From Lachnospiraceae bacterium (GTDB taxonomy: Bacteria; Bacteroidota; Bacteroidia; Bacteroidales; Muribaculaceae): 59,218 nucleotides of DNA. The DNA is taken from the NCBI GenBank assembly GCA_023663655.1, contig JAMPGZ010000017.1, positions 1 to 59,218 of the forward strand. The letters run 5' to 3'. Shown in pieces: positions 15,899-24,715 of the stretch (its first letter is position 1; each line of letters starts with the position of its first letter). The position numbers and the translations under genes were made by a program. The notes under the pieces were generated by a model. That model searched no databases, was not told the DNA's origin, and worked only from the letters and a program-made list of their open reading frames with translations.

Positions 15899-18892
15899 AT
15901 GGAGCCGTTCTTAAGCAGAATAGCAAAAGCCTACATCGAATCCGAGCGGAAAGAGCTTCTCGACTACTGTTTCGTGTTTCCCAACAAACGAAGTGTCACC
16001 TTCTTCCGCCACTATCTTGAGCTGCACAACCGCAGCGGAATCCCGCTCATAGAGCCCAAAGCGACTACCATCAGCGACTTTATCTCTGAATTTTCGGATT
16101 ACACGGAAGCTCCGCGCTATGACGTGCTGTTCACCATGTATGACGAGTACCGCAAGATATTCCAAGGACTTAGCTCAGAATCGACAATGGAGGATTTTGA
16201 CCGCTTTGTCTTTTGGGGAGATATGCTCATCAGCGACTTCAACGATGTCGACAGATACCTTGTGGAGCCTGCCGAACTGTTCCGCAATGTAAAGGATCTG
16301 CGCGAAATCTCGTCAGATTTCCTTACCGATGAACAGAAAGATATAATCAAAAAATACTGGGACATAGACTTAGGCGAGTCCGATCCTGAATCATTCTGGA
16401 AGCATCTCACCAAGAAAGAAGAGATGGGTGTAACACGCAACACCTTCATAAAATTGTGGGAGATACTTCTGCCTCTGTTCAACGCCACAAAAAACAGTCT
16501 TGCCTGCCGAGGACTCATCATGCAAGGAGCGCAGTACCGTGAAGTAGCCGACAAATTAAAAAAGTTATCGGCAGAGGATATTCTCTACAGCCGAATCATA
16601 TTTGTGGGATTCAACGTATTGTCAAGTTCCGAATTGTGCATATTCGAACGCCTCAACAATTTAGGCATAGCCGACTTTTATTGGGACTTCGACTTTCCGG
16701 AACCGCTGCGGAAACTTTCATCCCCGGCACGCTTTCTGAAAAACTACGTAAAGCGTTTCCCTTCGATCTATGACATAAAACCGGCTTCGGTGCCGACTCC
16801 TGAAATCGAGATTATAGGCGTGCCGTCAAATATCGGACAGGTGAAACTCATAGGCAGAATGCTGAAACAGAAAAGCCGCATCAAGTCCTATTCTTCAGTC
16901 GACACAGCAATAGTGCTTCCATCGGAAAGCCTTTTCATCGACCTGCTCCACTCAGTTCCTCCGGAAATAGGCCCCGTCAATATCACCATGGGCTATCCGC
17001 TAAAAATGACATCTATAGCCTCCCTGATGAGAAACGTGATGTCGATGCACCTTAGAGCTAAAAAAGTGCGCGACCGCTGGTGCTATTTCCACGAAGACGT
17101 GACGGCTATACTGAACCATCATCTCGTAAAGCAATTTGCCGAGGAAGAGTGCCGAGAGATATGCGACAATATCTCCCGCCGCAGGCTCTTCACAATTCCT
17201 GCCGACGATATAAGGGAAAAATATCCGTCGCTGCAATCAATATTCTTTCCGGTCGATGATCTGAAGAAAGGGATGCAGGTGTTTGATTACGCGCTTAATC
17301 TCGCTGATGACCTACAGCAAAAATTGAGCGGCATCGCTGAGCAAGGAGGAGAAATGGAGATCGAGAGTGGATTCCTCACCCGCTACAGGCTGTCAATAGA
17401 ACAACTTCGCAACGCAGTGGTGAAATATGGCATAATCATGCACGAGAACACATTCTTCCACATGATCGAACGCGCCGTGTCGGGTGAAAGCGTGAATTTC
17501 GTAGGCGAGCCGCTGTCGGGATTGCAGATCATGGGAGTGCTTGAAACTCGTGCCCTTGATTTCAACAACATCATCATGCCGTCGATGAACGAACGAGTCT
17601 TTCCCCGCAAGCATTACAGCCGTTCATTCATACCCAATGTGTTGCGCCGCAGCTTCGGATTATCGACCACTGAATTTCAGGAGTCAATCTTCGCCTACTA
17701 CTTTTACCGCCTCATCTCAAAGGCTAAGAAAGTGACACTGCTGTATGACGCGCGCACTTCCGGTCTTAAAGGCGGCGAAATGTCACGCTACCTCTATCAG
17801 CTCGTGTATCTCTATCCGGCAGATAAACTTCGCGTGAGACAAGCGTTCTATGACGTTCCTCCGGTGGGCGACAGCAAGTTCTTTGAGATAAAAAAGACAC
17901 CCGAAATACTGTCAAAAATAAACTGCTTCCTATCCGACGCGCCACAGAAACGCTACCTTTCACCATCGGCTATCAACCAATATCTCAGTTGCCCGATGCA
18001 ATTCTATTTCTCACGCGTGGAACGCATAGCCACCAAAGAGGAGATGAATGACTACATGGATGAGAGCATATTCGGAAGCATAGTCCACAAAGTCGCTGAG
18101 CTGTGCTACAAGCAGCTACGCGGCAAGGAAAAAGAGATTTATATCGATGCCGAAGCCCTCGACCGGATAAAGAAGGAACACACGACGCTTGAACGCACAG
18201 TGACCTCGACCATCAACCAGCTTTATAACAATCTACGCTCAGAGGGTGCCGAAAACGAGCCATACATAAATCTGACAGAACTTCAAGGGGAAGCCCACGT
18301 GCTCGGACAAATCATTATCGATTTCATTCTGAAACTGTTTGACCGCGAAAAGGAGCAGCCTTTCTATTTCATCGAAGGCGAGAAAGAGTTCAGGACACAA
18401 CTGCCATTGGGCGACGGAAGATATTTCAACATCATGGGATCAATAGACCGTGTGGACCGCATCATCAACGCTGAAACCGGAGAAAGCCTCACACGCATCA
18501 TCGACTATAAGACCGGAAGCGACTCCATCAACGTCAAGAAGATCGACGATCTTTTCAGCGCCCCTACCTCTTCCGACGGTCATAACAAGGCTGTGCTGCA
18601 ATTATTTCTGTACTGTTTCGCCTACAACCACGACAGCCACAGCAATGAAGCGATAATGCCGATGATATATCTCTTCCGGAAATTATACACCGAGTCAATA
18701 TCTCCTGTCACCATTGAAGGCTCTCCGCTCATGGACTACAGAGAGTATGCCGAAAAAGTCAACGAAGAATTGCTCTGCCGCCTGAGAGGATTGTTTGACT
18801 CCAATGTTCCGTTCTCGCCACAGCCTCACAGCAGCCATTGTAAATATTGCGAATTCAAGTCGGTGTGCGGATTAGCTATTGAACAACGATGA
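15899..18892 (+). CDS. AddB-like PD-(D/E)XK helicase/nuclease-family protein
   Basis: This 997-aa protein resembles the AddB/RexB subunit used in double-strand-break end processing. The C-terminal PD-(D/E)XK nuclease region shows LSPSAINQYLSCPMQFYFSRV near 690, IIDYKTGSD near 865 and a closing iron-sulfur-type CKYCEFKSVCG. The N-terminal helicase-like part (FPNKRSVTFFRHYLE) lacks a clear Walker A. It starts 6 bp after holB and its stop overlaps hemW by 4 bp. I see no addA in the window. Confidence 0.88.
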   Translation: MEPFLSRIAKAYIESERKELLDYCFVFPNKRSVTFFRHYLELHNRSGIPLIEPKATTISDFISEFSDYTEAPRYDVLFTMYDEYRKIFQGLSSESTMEDFDRFVFWGDMLISDFNDVDRYLVEPAELFRNVKDLREISSDFLTDEQKDIIKKYWDIDLGESDPESFWKHLTKKEEMGVTRNTFIKLWEILLPLFNATKNSLACRGLIMQGAQYREVADKLKKLSAEDILYSRIIFVGFNVLSSSELCIFERLNNLGIADFYWDFDFPEPLRKLSSPARFLKNYVKRFPSIYDIKPASVPTPEIEIIGVPSNIGQVKLIGRMLKQKSRIKSYSSVDTAIVLPSESLFIDLLHSVPPEIGPVNITMGYPLKMTSIASLMRNVMSMHLRAKKVRDRWCYFHEDVTAILNHHLVKQFAEEECREICDNISRRRLFTIPADDIREKYPSLQSIFFPVDDLKKGMQVFDYALNLADDLQQKLSGIAEQGGEMEIESGFLTRYRLSIEQLRNAVVKYGIIMHENTFFHMIERAVSGESVNFVGEPLSGLQIMGVLETRALDFNNIIMPSMNERVFPRKHYSRSFIPNVLRRSFGLSTTEFQESIFAYYFYRLISKAKKVTLLYDARTSGLKGGEMSRYLYQLVYLYPADKLRVRQAFYDVPPVGDSKFFEIKKTPEILSKINCFLSDAPQKRYLSPSAINQYLSCPMQFYFSRVERIATKEEMNDYMDESIFGSIVHKVAELCYKQLRGKEKEIYIDAEALDRIKKEHTTLERTVTSTINQLYNNLRSEGAENEPYINLTELQGEAHVLGQIIIDFILKLFDREKEQPFYFIEGEKEFRTQLPLGDGRYFNIMGSIDRVDRIINAETGESLTRIIDYKTGSDSINVKKIDDLFSAPTSSDGHNKAVLQLFLYCFAYNHDSHSNEAIMPMIYLFRKLYTESISPVTIEGSPLMDYREYAEKVNEELLCRLRGLFDSNVPFSPQPHSSHCKYCEFKSVCGLAIEQR

Positions 18893-20019
18893 GCGGACTA
18901 TACATACACATCCCATTCTGTGCCTCAAAATGCAGCTATTGCGACTTCTATTCGATGCCGCTCAAAAGCCCTTCCATTGCCGAAGAGTATGTAAATGCCG
19001 TCATCAATGAATTCCGCATGAGAAATCAAGAACTCACCGACAGTATCAGCACAGTCTATATAGGTGGCGGCACACCGTCGCAACTCCCTGCCGAAGCAAT
19101 CACCTCGTTGATCGACCGGCTTACGGAACAAGGGTTGGATATGTCGACCGTAACCGAATTTACCATCGAAGCAAATCCAGAGGATATAACTCCACAATGG
19201 GCACAAGCCATATCGGCAACCGGAGCCAACAGAGTGAGCATAGGCATCCAATCGTTTGACGACACGGAGTTGCGTACCGTAGGGCGGCGGCATGACGCTC
19301 AGCGTGCCATCGACGCAATCGACACATTGAGAGAAGCCGGAATAACCGAGATAAGCGGCGATCTCATTTATGGTTTGCCGGGACAAACTGCCGTGAGCTG
19401 GGAAAAGTCGCTTGACAAGATTTTGGAACTTAATCTGCCTCACATCTCCGCCTATTCCCTCTCCTACGAGCCAGGAACCCGACTTTCGGCAATGCTCAAT
19501 TCCGGCAAAGTAAAGGCTGTTGACGAGGAAACATCGGTGACAATGTACAAAAGCCTCATAACCCGCATGAAGGAGAGCGGATACGTCCACTATGAAATTT
19601 CCAATTTCTCACTTCCCGGTCATGAAGCGATACACAACAGCGGATATTGGAAATTCACCCCCTATCTCGGGCTCGGACCCGGAGCACACAGCTTCGATGG
19701 CAAAATACGCCGCAGCAATCCTTGGAATCTGAAAAAATATATACGGGAGCTTAACTCGATGAGAATCATTGCCGAGGAGGAAGAAGAGGGTGAATGTGAC
19801 CTTGTGAATGACTACATAATCACAGCTCTGCGCCAATCATGCGGAATCAGCTTCGACGATATGTCACGCCGCGTAGGGTCATCGCCGGTGGAAATTCTCC
19901 GAAAAGCGGCAAAGCCATTTGTCAATGCCGGAACACTCATTGATGATGGCTGCAGATTGAAATTTCCGGAAGAGGCGTGGCTCATATCCGACATGGTGCT
20001 TCGCGATCTGCTCCAGTGA
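18889..20019 (+). CDS. hemW: Radical SAM heme chaperone HemW
   Basis: HemW is a radical-SAM-fold heme carrier related to HemN. It has the CxxxCxxC cluster motif in IPFCASKCSYCDFYS (residues 8-22), YIGGGTPSQLP (glycine-rich SAM site), and the HemW-type C-terminus. At 376 aa it lacks the HemN-specific extra N-terminal domain. It is last in the tsaB operon. Confidence 0.93.
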   Translation: MSGLYIHIPFCASKCSYCDFYSMPLKSPSIAEEYVNAVINEFRMRNQELTDSISTVYIGGGTPSQLPAEAITSLIDRLTEQGLDMSTVTEFTIEANPEDITPQWAQAISATGANRVSIGIQSFDDTELRTVGRRHDAQRAIDAIDTLREAGITEISGDLIYGLPGQTAVSWEKSLDKILELNLPHISAYSLSYEPGTRLSAMLNSGKVKAVDEETSVTMYKSLITRMKESGYVHYEISNFSLPGHEAIHNSGYWKFTPYLGLGPGAHSFDGKIRRSNPWNLKKYIRELNSMRIIAEEEEEGECDLVNDYIITALRQSCGISFDDMSRRVGSSPVEILRKAAKPFVNAGTLIDDGCRLKFPEEAWLISDMVLRDLLQ

Positions 20020-20065
20020 GCCGGTCAAAACAGCTGACGGTGTTGGCTCTTCGGTCAATTTTTAT

Positions 20066-20073
20066 TAATTTTG
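20066..20073 (+). promoter_or_regulatory. -7 box of rmuC
   Basis: TAATTTTG lies 42 nt before the ATG at 20116, with a TTGG 19 bp upstream as a weak -33 box. The potential TTG start at 20071 overlaps this box and so would not be transcribed. Confidence 0.65.
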
Positions 20074-20115
20074 TATGAAACATACATCAACAGAAAAAAT
20101 CATTTAAGCTTGCTT

Positions 20116-21537
20116 ATGGAAATAGCTATAGGAATAATATTGGGAATAATATTAGGAGCTGCATTTGTCAAAATCACATCTCGTGGAAAGCAATCCGAGA
20201 TTGACTCTATCGCAAAAGAAAATATAGCGCTTGCCGAAAAATTGGCAGAAAAGGAGAACGAGGTTTCCGCACTGAATGAGGTGAGGGTAAATCTCATATC
20301 CCGCAACAGCGGATTGCAATCGAAAATAGAGACTCAGGAGAGCCTCGCCAATGAATTGAAATCGCAGATTCTCAACGAAAGAGAGTATGCCAACAAAATA
20401 ATAGAAACATCCAACGAACGCATCAAAAAGGAGCAAGAACATTCATTGCAGATGCGACAGGAGAGCGACCGGCAGTGGGCACTGAAGTTTGAAGCCCTGA
20501 AAAAAGAGATGCAAGCACAGGCTTCTGAGCAACTTGCAGCCAGACAGGACTCTCTTCAAGAAGCCAACAAAACACAGCTCGATCAACTGCTACAGCCTAT
20601 CAAGGAGCAATTTGAGGCGTTCAAACGGTCGGTGGAAGAGAACAAAACACGCAACGAAGTAAACAAAAAAGAGCTTCAGGACACATTTGAGTCGACAATG
20701 AAGCTGTTTCAGCAGCATCAAGAAAATGCCATCAGGACATTAAAGGAACAAACAGAACGGATAGGCAGCGACGCGGCTAATCTCACACGCGCCCTCAAAT
20801 CAGAGACCAAGACTCAGGGCAACTGGGGGGAAATGGTGTTGGAGACAATACTCGAAAACAGCGGTTTACATAAAAACGAAGAATACTTTGTGCAGGAAAA
20901 TGTAAAGGACGAGGAGGGCAACAATCTGCGTCCCGATGTCGTGGTGCGGTTCCCTGAAGGACGCTCGGTGGTCATTGACTCAAAAGTATCGCTCACGGCG
21001 TATGCCGATGCCGTATCAGCCGAAGATGACGATTCACGCGAGCGGGCACTGAAAGAGCACGTGAGGAGCCTTAGAAAACACGTCGACGAGCTCGCCGACA
21101 AGAAATATGACCGTCTTGTCAATGACGCTATAGGTTTCGTGCTTATGTTTGTCCCTAACGAAAGCAGCTATATCGCAGCAATGAAACAACAGCCCGACCT
21201 CAGCCGATATGCCTATCAGAAACGTGTCATCATCATCTCGCCGAGCAATCTGCTCATGGCTCTGCAACTCGCATATAATCTGTGGCAATATGACCGTCAG
21301 GGAAAAAATGTAGAGAAAATAGTGAAAACAGCAGCCGATCTCTATGACAAACTTGTGCTATTTGAGGACAGCTTCATGGACATCGACACACAGATAACAC
21401 GTCTGCGCAACACATTCTCTGAGGCACGCAACCGCCTGTACATAGGCAAAGGAAATGTCATGACCCGCATGGAATCGCTCATGGAGCTCGGGGTGACACC
21501 TAAAAAACGCCTCAAAGGCACCGATGCTGCCGAATAA
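20116..21537 (+). CDS. rmuC: DNA recombination protein RmuC
   Basis: RmuC limits inversions between short inverted repeats. The 473-aa protein has one N-terminal membrane segment (IAIGIILGIILGAAFV), a long coiled coil (about 25-215) and the RmuC domain with QGNWGEMVLETILENSGL, PDVVVRFPEGRSVVIDSKVSLTAYADA and LMFVPNESSYIAAM. I start at ATG 20116 because the promoter -7 box covers any earlier start. Confidence 0.93.
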   Translation: MEIAIGIILGIILGAAFVKITSRGKQSEIDSIAKENIALAEKLAEKENEVSALNEVRVNLISRNSGLQSKIETQESLANELKSQILNEREYANKIIETSNERIKKEQEHSLQMRQESDRQWALKFEALKKEMQAQASEQLAARQDSLQEANKTQLDQLLQPIKEQFEAFKRSVEENKTRNEVNKKELQDTFESTMKLFQQHQENAIRTLKEQTERIGSDAANLTRALKSETKTQGNWGEMVLETILENSGLHKNEEYFVQENVKDEEGNNLRPDVVVRFPEGRSVVIDSKVSLTAYADAVSAEDDDSRERALKEHVRSLRKHVDELADKKYDRLVNDAIGFVLMFVPNESSYIAAMKQQPDLSRYAYQKRVIIISPSNLLMALQLAYNLWQYDRQGKNVEKIVKTAADLYDKLVLFEDSFMDIDTQITRLRNTFSEARNRLYIGKGNVMTRMESLMELGVTPKKRLKGTDAAE

Positions 21538-21588
21538 CGCATACTAAAATACGAAAAAACAGTATCCCCGCCAACAACGATAATCTTA

Positions 21589-21644
21589 CCGGGCACAGGT
21601 CACCTGCGGCTCCCTGTACTGCTATCCGTAAGAATTGTCTTTCC
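21589..21644. repeat. Mosaic repeat R3, copy E (core only)
   Basis: The CGGGCACAGGTCACCTG core and CGGCTCCCTGTACT block match 5250-5323 and 54270-54334. Just left, ATCCCCGCC-N4-AACGAT also occurs near 51986-52000. It is a lone fragment between rmuC and the DUF488 gene. Confidence 0.65.
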
Positions 21645-21721
21645 TTATATGCCGCCGCGATGCGGATTGTGTCAGATTTGATTTCGTTTCAATTTTCCGG
21701 CATAATTTAAGAGGGTATTAG

Positions 21722-22084
21722 TCAATGATTATTCGATAAAAGCAAATCGCACAGGACGACGGCATTGTTATGTGCCTCGTCATGTGACGAGTAGAGCAGG
21801 GTCACTCTTGGCTTATCACCAATTGCCTTTTTCAAATTTGCAAATGCCGAGTTTGACAGCAACTCTTGTCGGTATCGCTCCTCAAATTCATTCCACTTCG
21901 CCGTCGGATTGGCGTGAAACCATTCCCGTAATTCGGTTGAAGGGGCAATCTCCTTGTCCCACCAATCATAGTGGAATGTCTCATGCGATAGCCCTCTCGG
22001 CCACAACCGGTCGATGTATATTCTGAACCCGTCATCGGGAGATGCAGAGTCGTACGCACGTTTTATGCTTATAATCTGTTCCAT
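21722..22084 (-). CDS. DUF488 family protein
   Basis: The 120-aa protein carries the DUF488 hallmarks: DGFRIYIDRLWPRGLS (about 19-34), WFHANPTAKWNEFEERYRQEL and VTLLYSSHDEAHNNAVVL. The biochemical role is unknown. It is monocistronic and stands next to a repeat fragment. Confidence 0.88.
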   Translation of the reverse strand: MEQIISIKRAYDSASPDDGFRIYIDRLWPRGLSHETFHYDWWDKEIAPSTELREWFHANPTAKWNEFEERYRQELLSNSAFANLKKAIGDKPRVTLLYSSHDEAHNNAVVLCDLLLSNNH

Positions 22085-22223
22085 AATAAGTGTAACAACT
22101 CAGGCAAGAATAAGTTGTCGCGATTCGGATTAGGTGTGCTTCTAAATAATAAGAGATAAGAATTACGTGAGTCCGAAATAAGAATTCACATTATTAAGTA
22201 TCAAAAATTACACCAACCTAACA

Positions 22224-23012
22224 TCAAATGACATTATAACGGGCTAATGCATTGTACACGCCATTATTATCAATATCATCGGTAATGTAGTCAGCTACTG
22301 TTTTCAGGATTTCGTTGGCGTTTCCCATCGCAACGCCAATACCGGATTGTTTAATAATCGACAAGTCATTTCCTCCGTCTCCAAATGCCATAGTCTCTGA
22401 AATGTCTAAGCCGCGATATGCCGCAATCTCTTCAAGACCTTTTGCCTTGCTTACTCCTCTGGCTGTGAAATCGGCAAAATCAGGACACCATCGTCCCGAC
22501 TCAATTCCCGGGAGAATTGCCAGCAGCTCCGATTCCTGTTCTTGGCTGATGAACGGAGTCAACTGAAGTATTCTCTGAGCTAACACATCATCAATGGGCA
22601 ATTCTGACACAATATCCGGCACATTTAATAATTCACTGACATGCAAGACTTTCTCAGGATCGGATGCGGTGTTGTACATTGTAAGGCTTTTTTCACCGAC
22701 GACCATACACGGGAATCCCCATTCCCGTGATTTGTCTATGACATACATGACTTCATCTTTTGGAATAGGATCGCACGAAATCACGTTATTGCCCATAAAG
22801 CAGTATGCCCCATTGGTAGTGATATAGCCGTTAATCAGATGCTTTATCTGTCCAAGATTATTAATCAGAGGATATGGTCTTCCGGTAGAAATATATATTT
22901 CCACGCCTTTGGCTTTAGCTGCCTTTAAAGCCTCAACGGTTGAATCGGGGATGGAATGCGTCTTGAAGCTGACGAGAGTGCCGTCTATATCGAAAAATAA
23001 TGCTTTAACCAT
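22224..23012 (-). CDS. Cof-type HAD-IIB hydrolase
   Basis: The HAD core shows FFDIDGTLVSF (Asp nucleophile, about 6-16), ISTGRPYPLI and GDGGNDLSIIKQSGIGVAMGNA near the C-terminus, with a C2 cap as in Cof-type sugar or nucleotide phosphatases. Length 262 aa is typical; the substrate cannot be told from sequence. Confidence 0.92.
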   Translation of the reverse strand: MVKALFFDIDGTLVSFKTHSIPDSTVEALKAAKAKGVEIYISTGRPYPLINNLGQIKHLINGYITTNGAYCFMGNNVISCDPIPKDEVMYVIDKSREWGFPCMVVGEKSLTMYNTASDPEKVLHVSELLNVPDIVSELPIDDVLAQRILQLTPFISQEQESELLAILPGIESGRWCPDFADFTARGVSKAKGLEEIAAYRGLDISETMAFGDGGNDLSIIKQSGIGVAMGNANEILKTVADYITDDIDNNGVYNALARYNVI

Positions 23013-23118
23013 GATAATCCATTTTTTGATGACCTGAATGGCATATCTTGCCGGGGTTTTATATCAAGTCTGTATTTTTATATGTATTAATATAACAAAG
23101 GCGATCAACTATGGTTGA

Positions 23119-23478
23119 TTACTTTTTTCCGCCATATTTCTTCTCGAAAATAGAGAGATGTTCTTCACCCCACCTGAGCATGGAGTCGATTATGGGGAGG
23201 AGTGATTTTCCTAACTCGGTAATATTATATTCTGAGCGAGGAGGCAATTCGGGAAATATGGTTTTGTCGACAAGTCCATCCTCAACCAGCTCTTTGAGCT
23301 GTATGTCAAGAACACGAGGAGCCGCCTCAGGAAGGCACTTATGGAGTTCACTGGGACGCATGGGCTCACCGCTGCGCAGTTCATCGAGGATGCACGACTT
23401 CCATTTCGACTCAATAAGGCTCATTGTCAGCCTCAAAGGACAATCCAAGTCCACAGGTATTTTCTTTTCGTATGCCAT
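23119..23478 (-). CDS. HxlR-family winged-helix regulator
   Basis: The 119-aa protein shows the HxlR pattern: CPLRLTMSLIESKWKSCILDELRSGEPMRPSELHKCLPEAAPRVLDIQLKELVEDGLV. Cys19 occupies the position of the redox- or electrophile-sensing Cys of HypR/YodB-type members. It is divergent from the SnoaL-like pair, and a 24-bp palindrome lies between them. A TAACTTTG -7 box on minus is at 23508-23515. Confidence 0.9.
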   Translation of the reverse strand: MAYEKKIPVDLDCPLRLTMSLIESKWKSCILDELRSGEPMRPSELHKCLPEAAPRVLDIQLKELVEDGLVDKTIFPELPPRSEYNITELGKSLLPIIDSMLRWGEEHLSIFEKKYGGKK

Positions 23479-23507
23479 ATATTACTTTTTTTGTCAGATT
23501 CCGGATG

Positions 23508-23515
23508 CAAAGTTA
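23508..23515 (-). promoter_or_regulatory. -7 box of the HxlR gene
   Basis: CAAAGTTA on plus reads TAACTTTG on minus, 29 nt before the ATG. The predicted -33 region falls at the near arm of the palindrome 23537-23560. Confidence 0.65.
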
Positions 23516-23536
23516 GTCAATATGTCTGATAATCAA

Positions 23537-23560
23537 TATACCGAAAAAATTTTCGGTATA
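23537..23560. promoter_or_regulatory. 24-bp palindromic operator, candidate HxlR site
   Basis: TATACCGAAAA (23537-23547), a 2-bp centre, then TTTTCGGTATA (23550-23560) are exact reverse complements. A third half-site TTTTTCGGTA follows at 23568-23577. It lies upstream of the -7 boxes of both divergent genes, as expected for an autorepressed HxlR regulator. Confidence 0.75.
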
Positions 23561-23577
23561 TGAATAATTTTTCGGTA

Positions 23578-23609
23578 CTTGATTGAAATGTAATACCATT
23601 ATAACTTTG
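23578..23609 (+). promoter_or_regulatory. Promoter of the SnoaL-like pair
   Basis: CTTG at 23578-23581, 20 bp, then TAACTTTG at 23602-23609. The third half-site abuts the -33 box. Confidence 0.65.
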
Positions 23610-23641
23610 CATCCGTAAACAACACTTAAAATCAACAAAAT

Positions 23642-24025
23642 ATGAGAAACGAGATCAAGGAATACGAAGCAGTGGCTAAAGCAGCAGAAAAATTTGTGAA
23701 GAGTGTAGCCGAGGGCAACAGCTCATACGCAAAACAACTTTTCACTGATGATGCAGTTCTGTTTGGCATGCTTGACGGCGTGCTTGAACATGGTTCCATT
23801 GAGCAATTCTATCACAATGTCGACTCAGTGGGCGCCGGTGAAAACTTCAAGGCACGTATCGATGTTCTTGCCGTAGAAGAGACAGTAGCTGTGGTACGCG
23901 TGCTTGAAGAGGGCTGGGGAGGACGCATCGACTTTACCGACTTCCTGCTTCTGCTTAAACTCAACGGTGAGTGGAAATGCGTGGCTAAAGCCTATAACCA
24001 GAACTCCAACACAATAAAGAAATGA
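23642..24025 (+). CDS. SnoaL/NTF2-like (lumazine-binding-type) protein
   Basis: The 127-aa protein has the NTF2-fold pattern of the Bacteroidetes putative lumazine-binding family: N-terminal helix, FTDDAVLFGMLDGVL, then beta-strand pairs ending FLLLLKLNGEWKCVAKAYN. It has no signal peptide, so it is cytosolic. Function is unknown. The stop overlaps the start of the related lipoprotein gene by 4 bp, and the pair is probably controlled by the divergent HxlR regulator. Confidence 0.8.
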   Translation: MRNEIKEYEAVAKAAEKFVKSVAEGNSSYAKQLFTDDAVLFGMLDGVLEHGSIEQFYHNVDSVGAGENFKARIDVLAVEETVAVVRVLEEGWGGRIDFTDFLLLLKLNGEWKCVAKAYNQNSNTIKK

Positions 24026-24489
24026 AAAGAGGCATAATCTACTTTATAATTTCAGTTACCATGTCAGCCTGCTGTAATGATAACAACAATGGTGCGTGCA
24101 GCGACAACTGCAACGCTGAAACCGAAACTACCGTTGTAGCAAAACCTGAAACTCCGGAGGGAGTTGTAAAGGCAATCGAATACTACATGGAGGGTGGACG
24201 CAAAGCATCATCAGAAGTGGCTAAAAAAGGATTTGCCGAAACCGCCACTATGTCATGGAACGAAAACGGAAAACTACAGAGCGTGCCCATTCAAACACTT
24301 TTCGACGGATTTGACTCGTGGCAACCTACCGATGCAACCTACGAGATAATATCATGTGAGGTGGCTGACGATGTGGCAATGGTGGCAATCGACTCACAGT
24401 TTGGCGACGCCAAATACACCGATATGTTCACTCTCGTGAAAGATGGAGAGGACTGGAAAATCGTGAGCAAAGTATATCATACAAAATAA
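24022..24489 (+). CDS. SnoaL/NTF2-like lipoprotein
   Basis: A lipoprotein signal (MKRGIIYFIISVTMSAC, lipobox SAC) precedes a low-complexity Cys/Asn linker and an NTF2-like domain ending FTLVKDGEDWKIVSKVYH, related to the preceding gene. It therefore seems to be a membrane-anchored paralogue expressed together with the cytosolic one (ATGA overlap). The extra Cys residues (CCNDNNNGACSDNC) are unusual. A strong terminator follows. Confidence 0.8.
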   Translation: MKRGIIYFIISVTMSACCNDNNNGACSDNCNAETETTVVAKPETPEGVVKAIEYYMEGGRKASSEVAKKGFAETATMSWNENGKLQSVPIQTLFDGFDSWQPTDATYEIISCEVADDVAMVAIDSQFGDAKYTDMFTLVKDGEDWKIVSKVYHTK

Positions 24490-24527
24490 CACGCCTGACA
24501 ACATCGGACTCAGAATTTTAGCATCAG

Positions 24528-24566
24528 AGGCAGTGCAATATTTAGGTAATATTGCACTGCCTTTTT
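24528..24566 (+). terminator. Terminator after the SnoaL-like pair
   Basis: A perfect 15-bp stem (24528-24542 with 24548-24562), a 5-nt loop and a T-rich tail. Confidence 0.9.
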
Positions 24567-24630
24567 ATTTGTTTTTATCATAGGCAATAATAAATATAGG
24601 TGTAATTGCGGAATTGTTGAGTAATTTTAT

Positions 24631-24638
24631 TAAATTTG
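24631..24638 (+). promoter_or_regulatory. -7 box of nhaD
   Basis: TAAATTTG fits TAnnTTTG and lies 77 nt before the ATG at 24716. Confidence 0.55.
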
Positions 24639-24715
24639 CACGATTTTTGACAATTCAACTATTGCCGGAAAAACTAAAACAGTAATTTATTAACCATCTA
24701 AAACCATAACAGCTT

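Noticed and set aside
20071-20115. TTG start adding 15 residues to RmuC
   Set aside because: The codon lies in the promoter -7 box (20066-20073), and the added residues would precede the membrane anchor.
23103-23118. Small hairpin ATCAAC-TAT-GGTTGAT as the HxlR terminator
   Set aside because: The stem is only six base pairs and A/T-rich, with no T tract on the relevant side.
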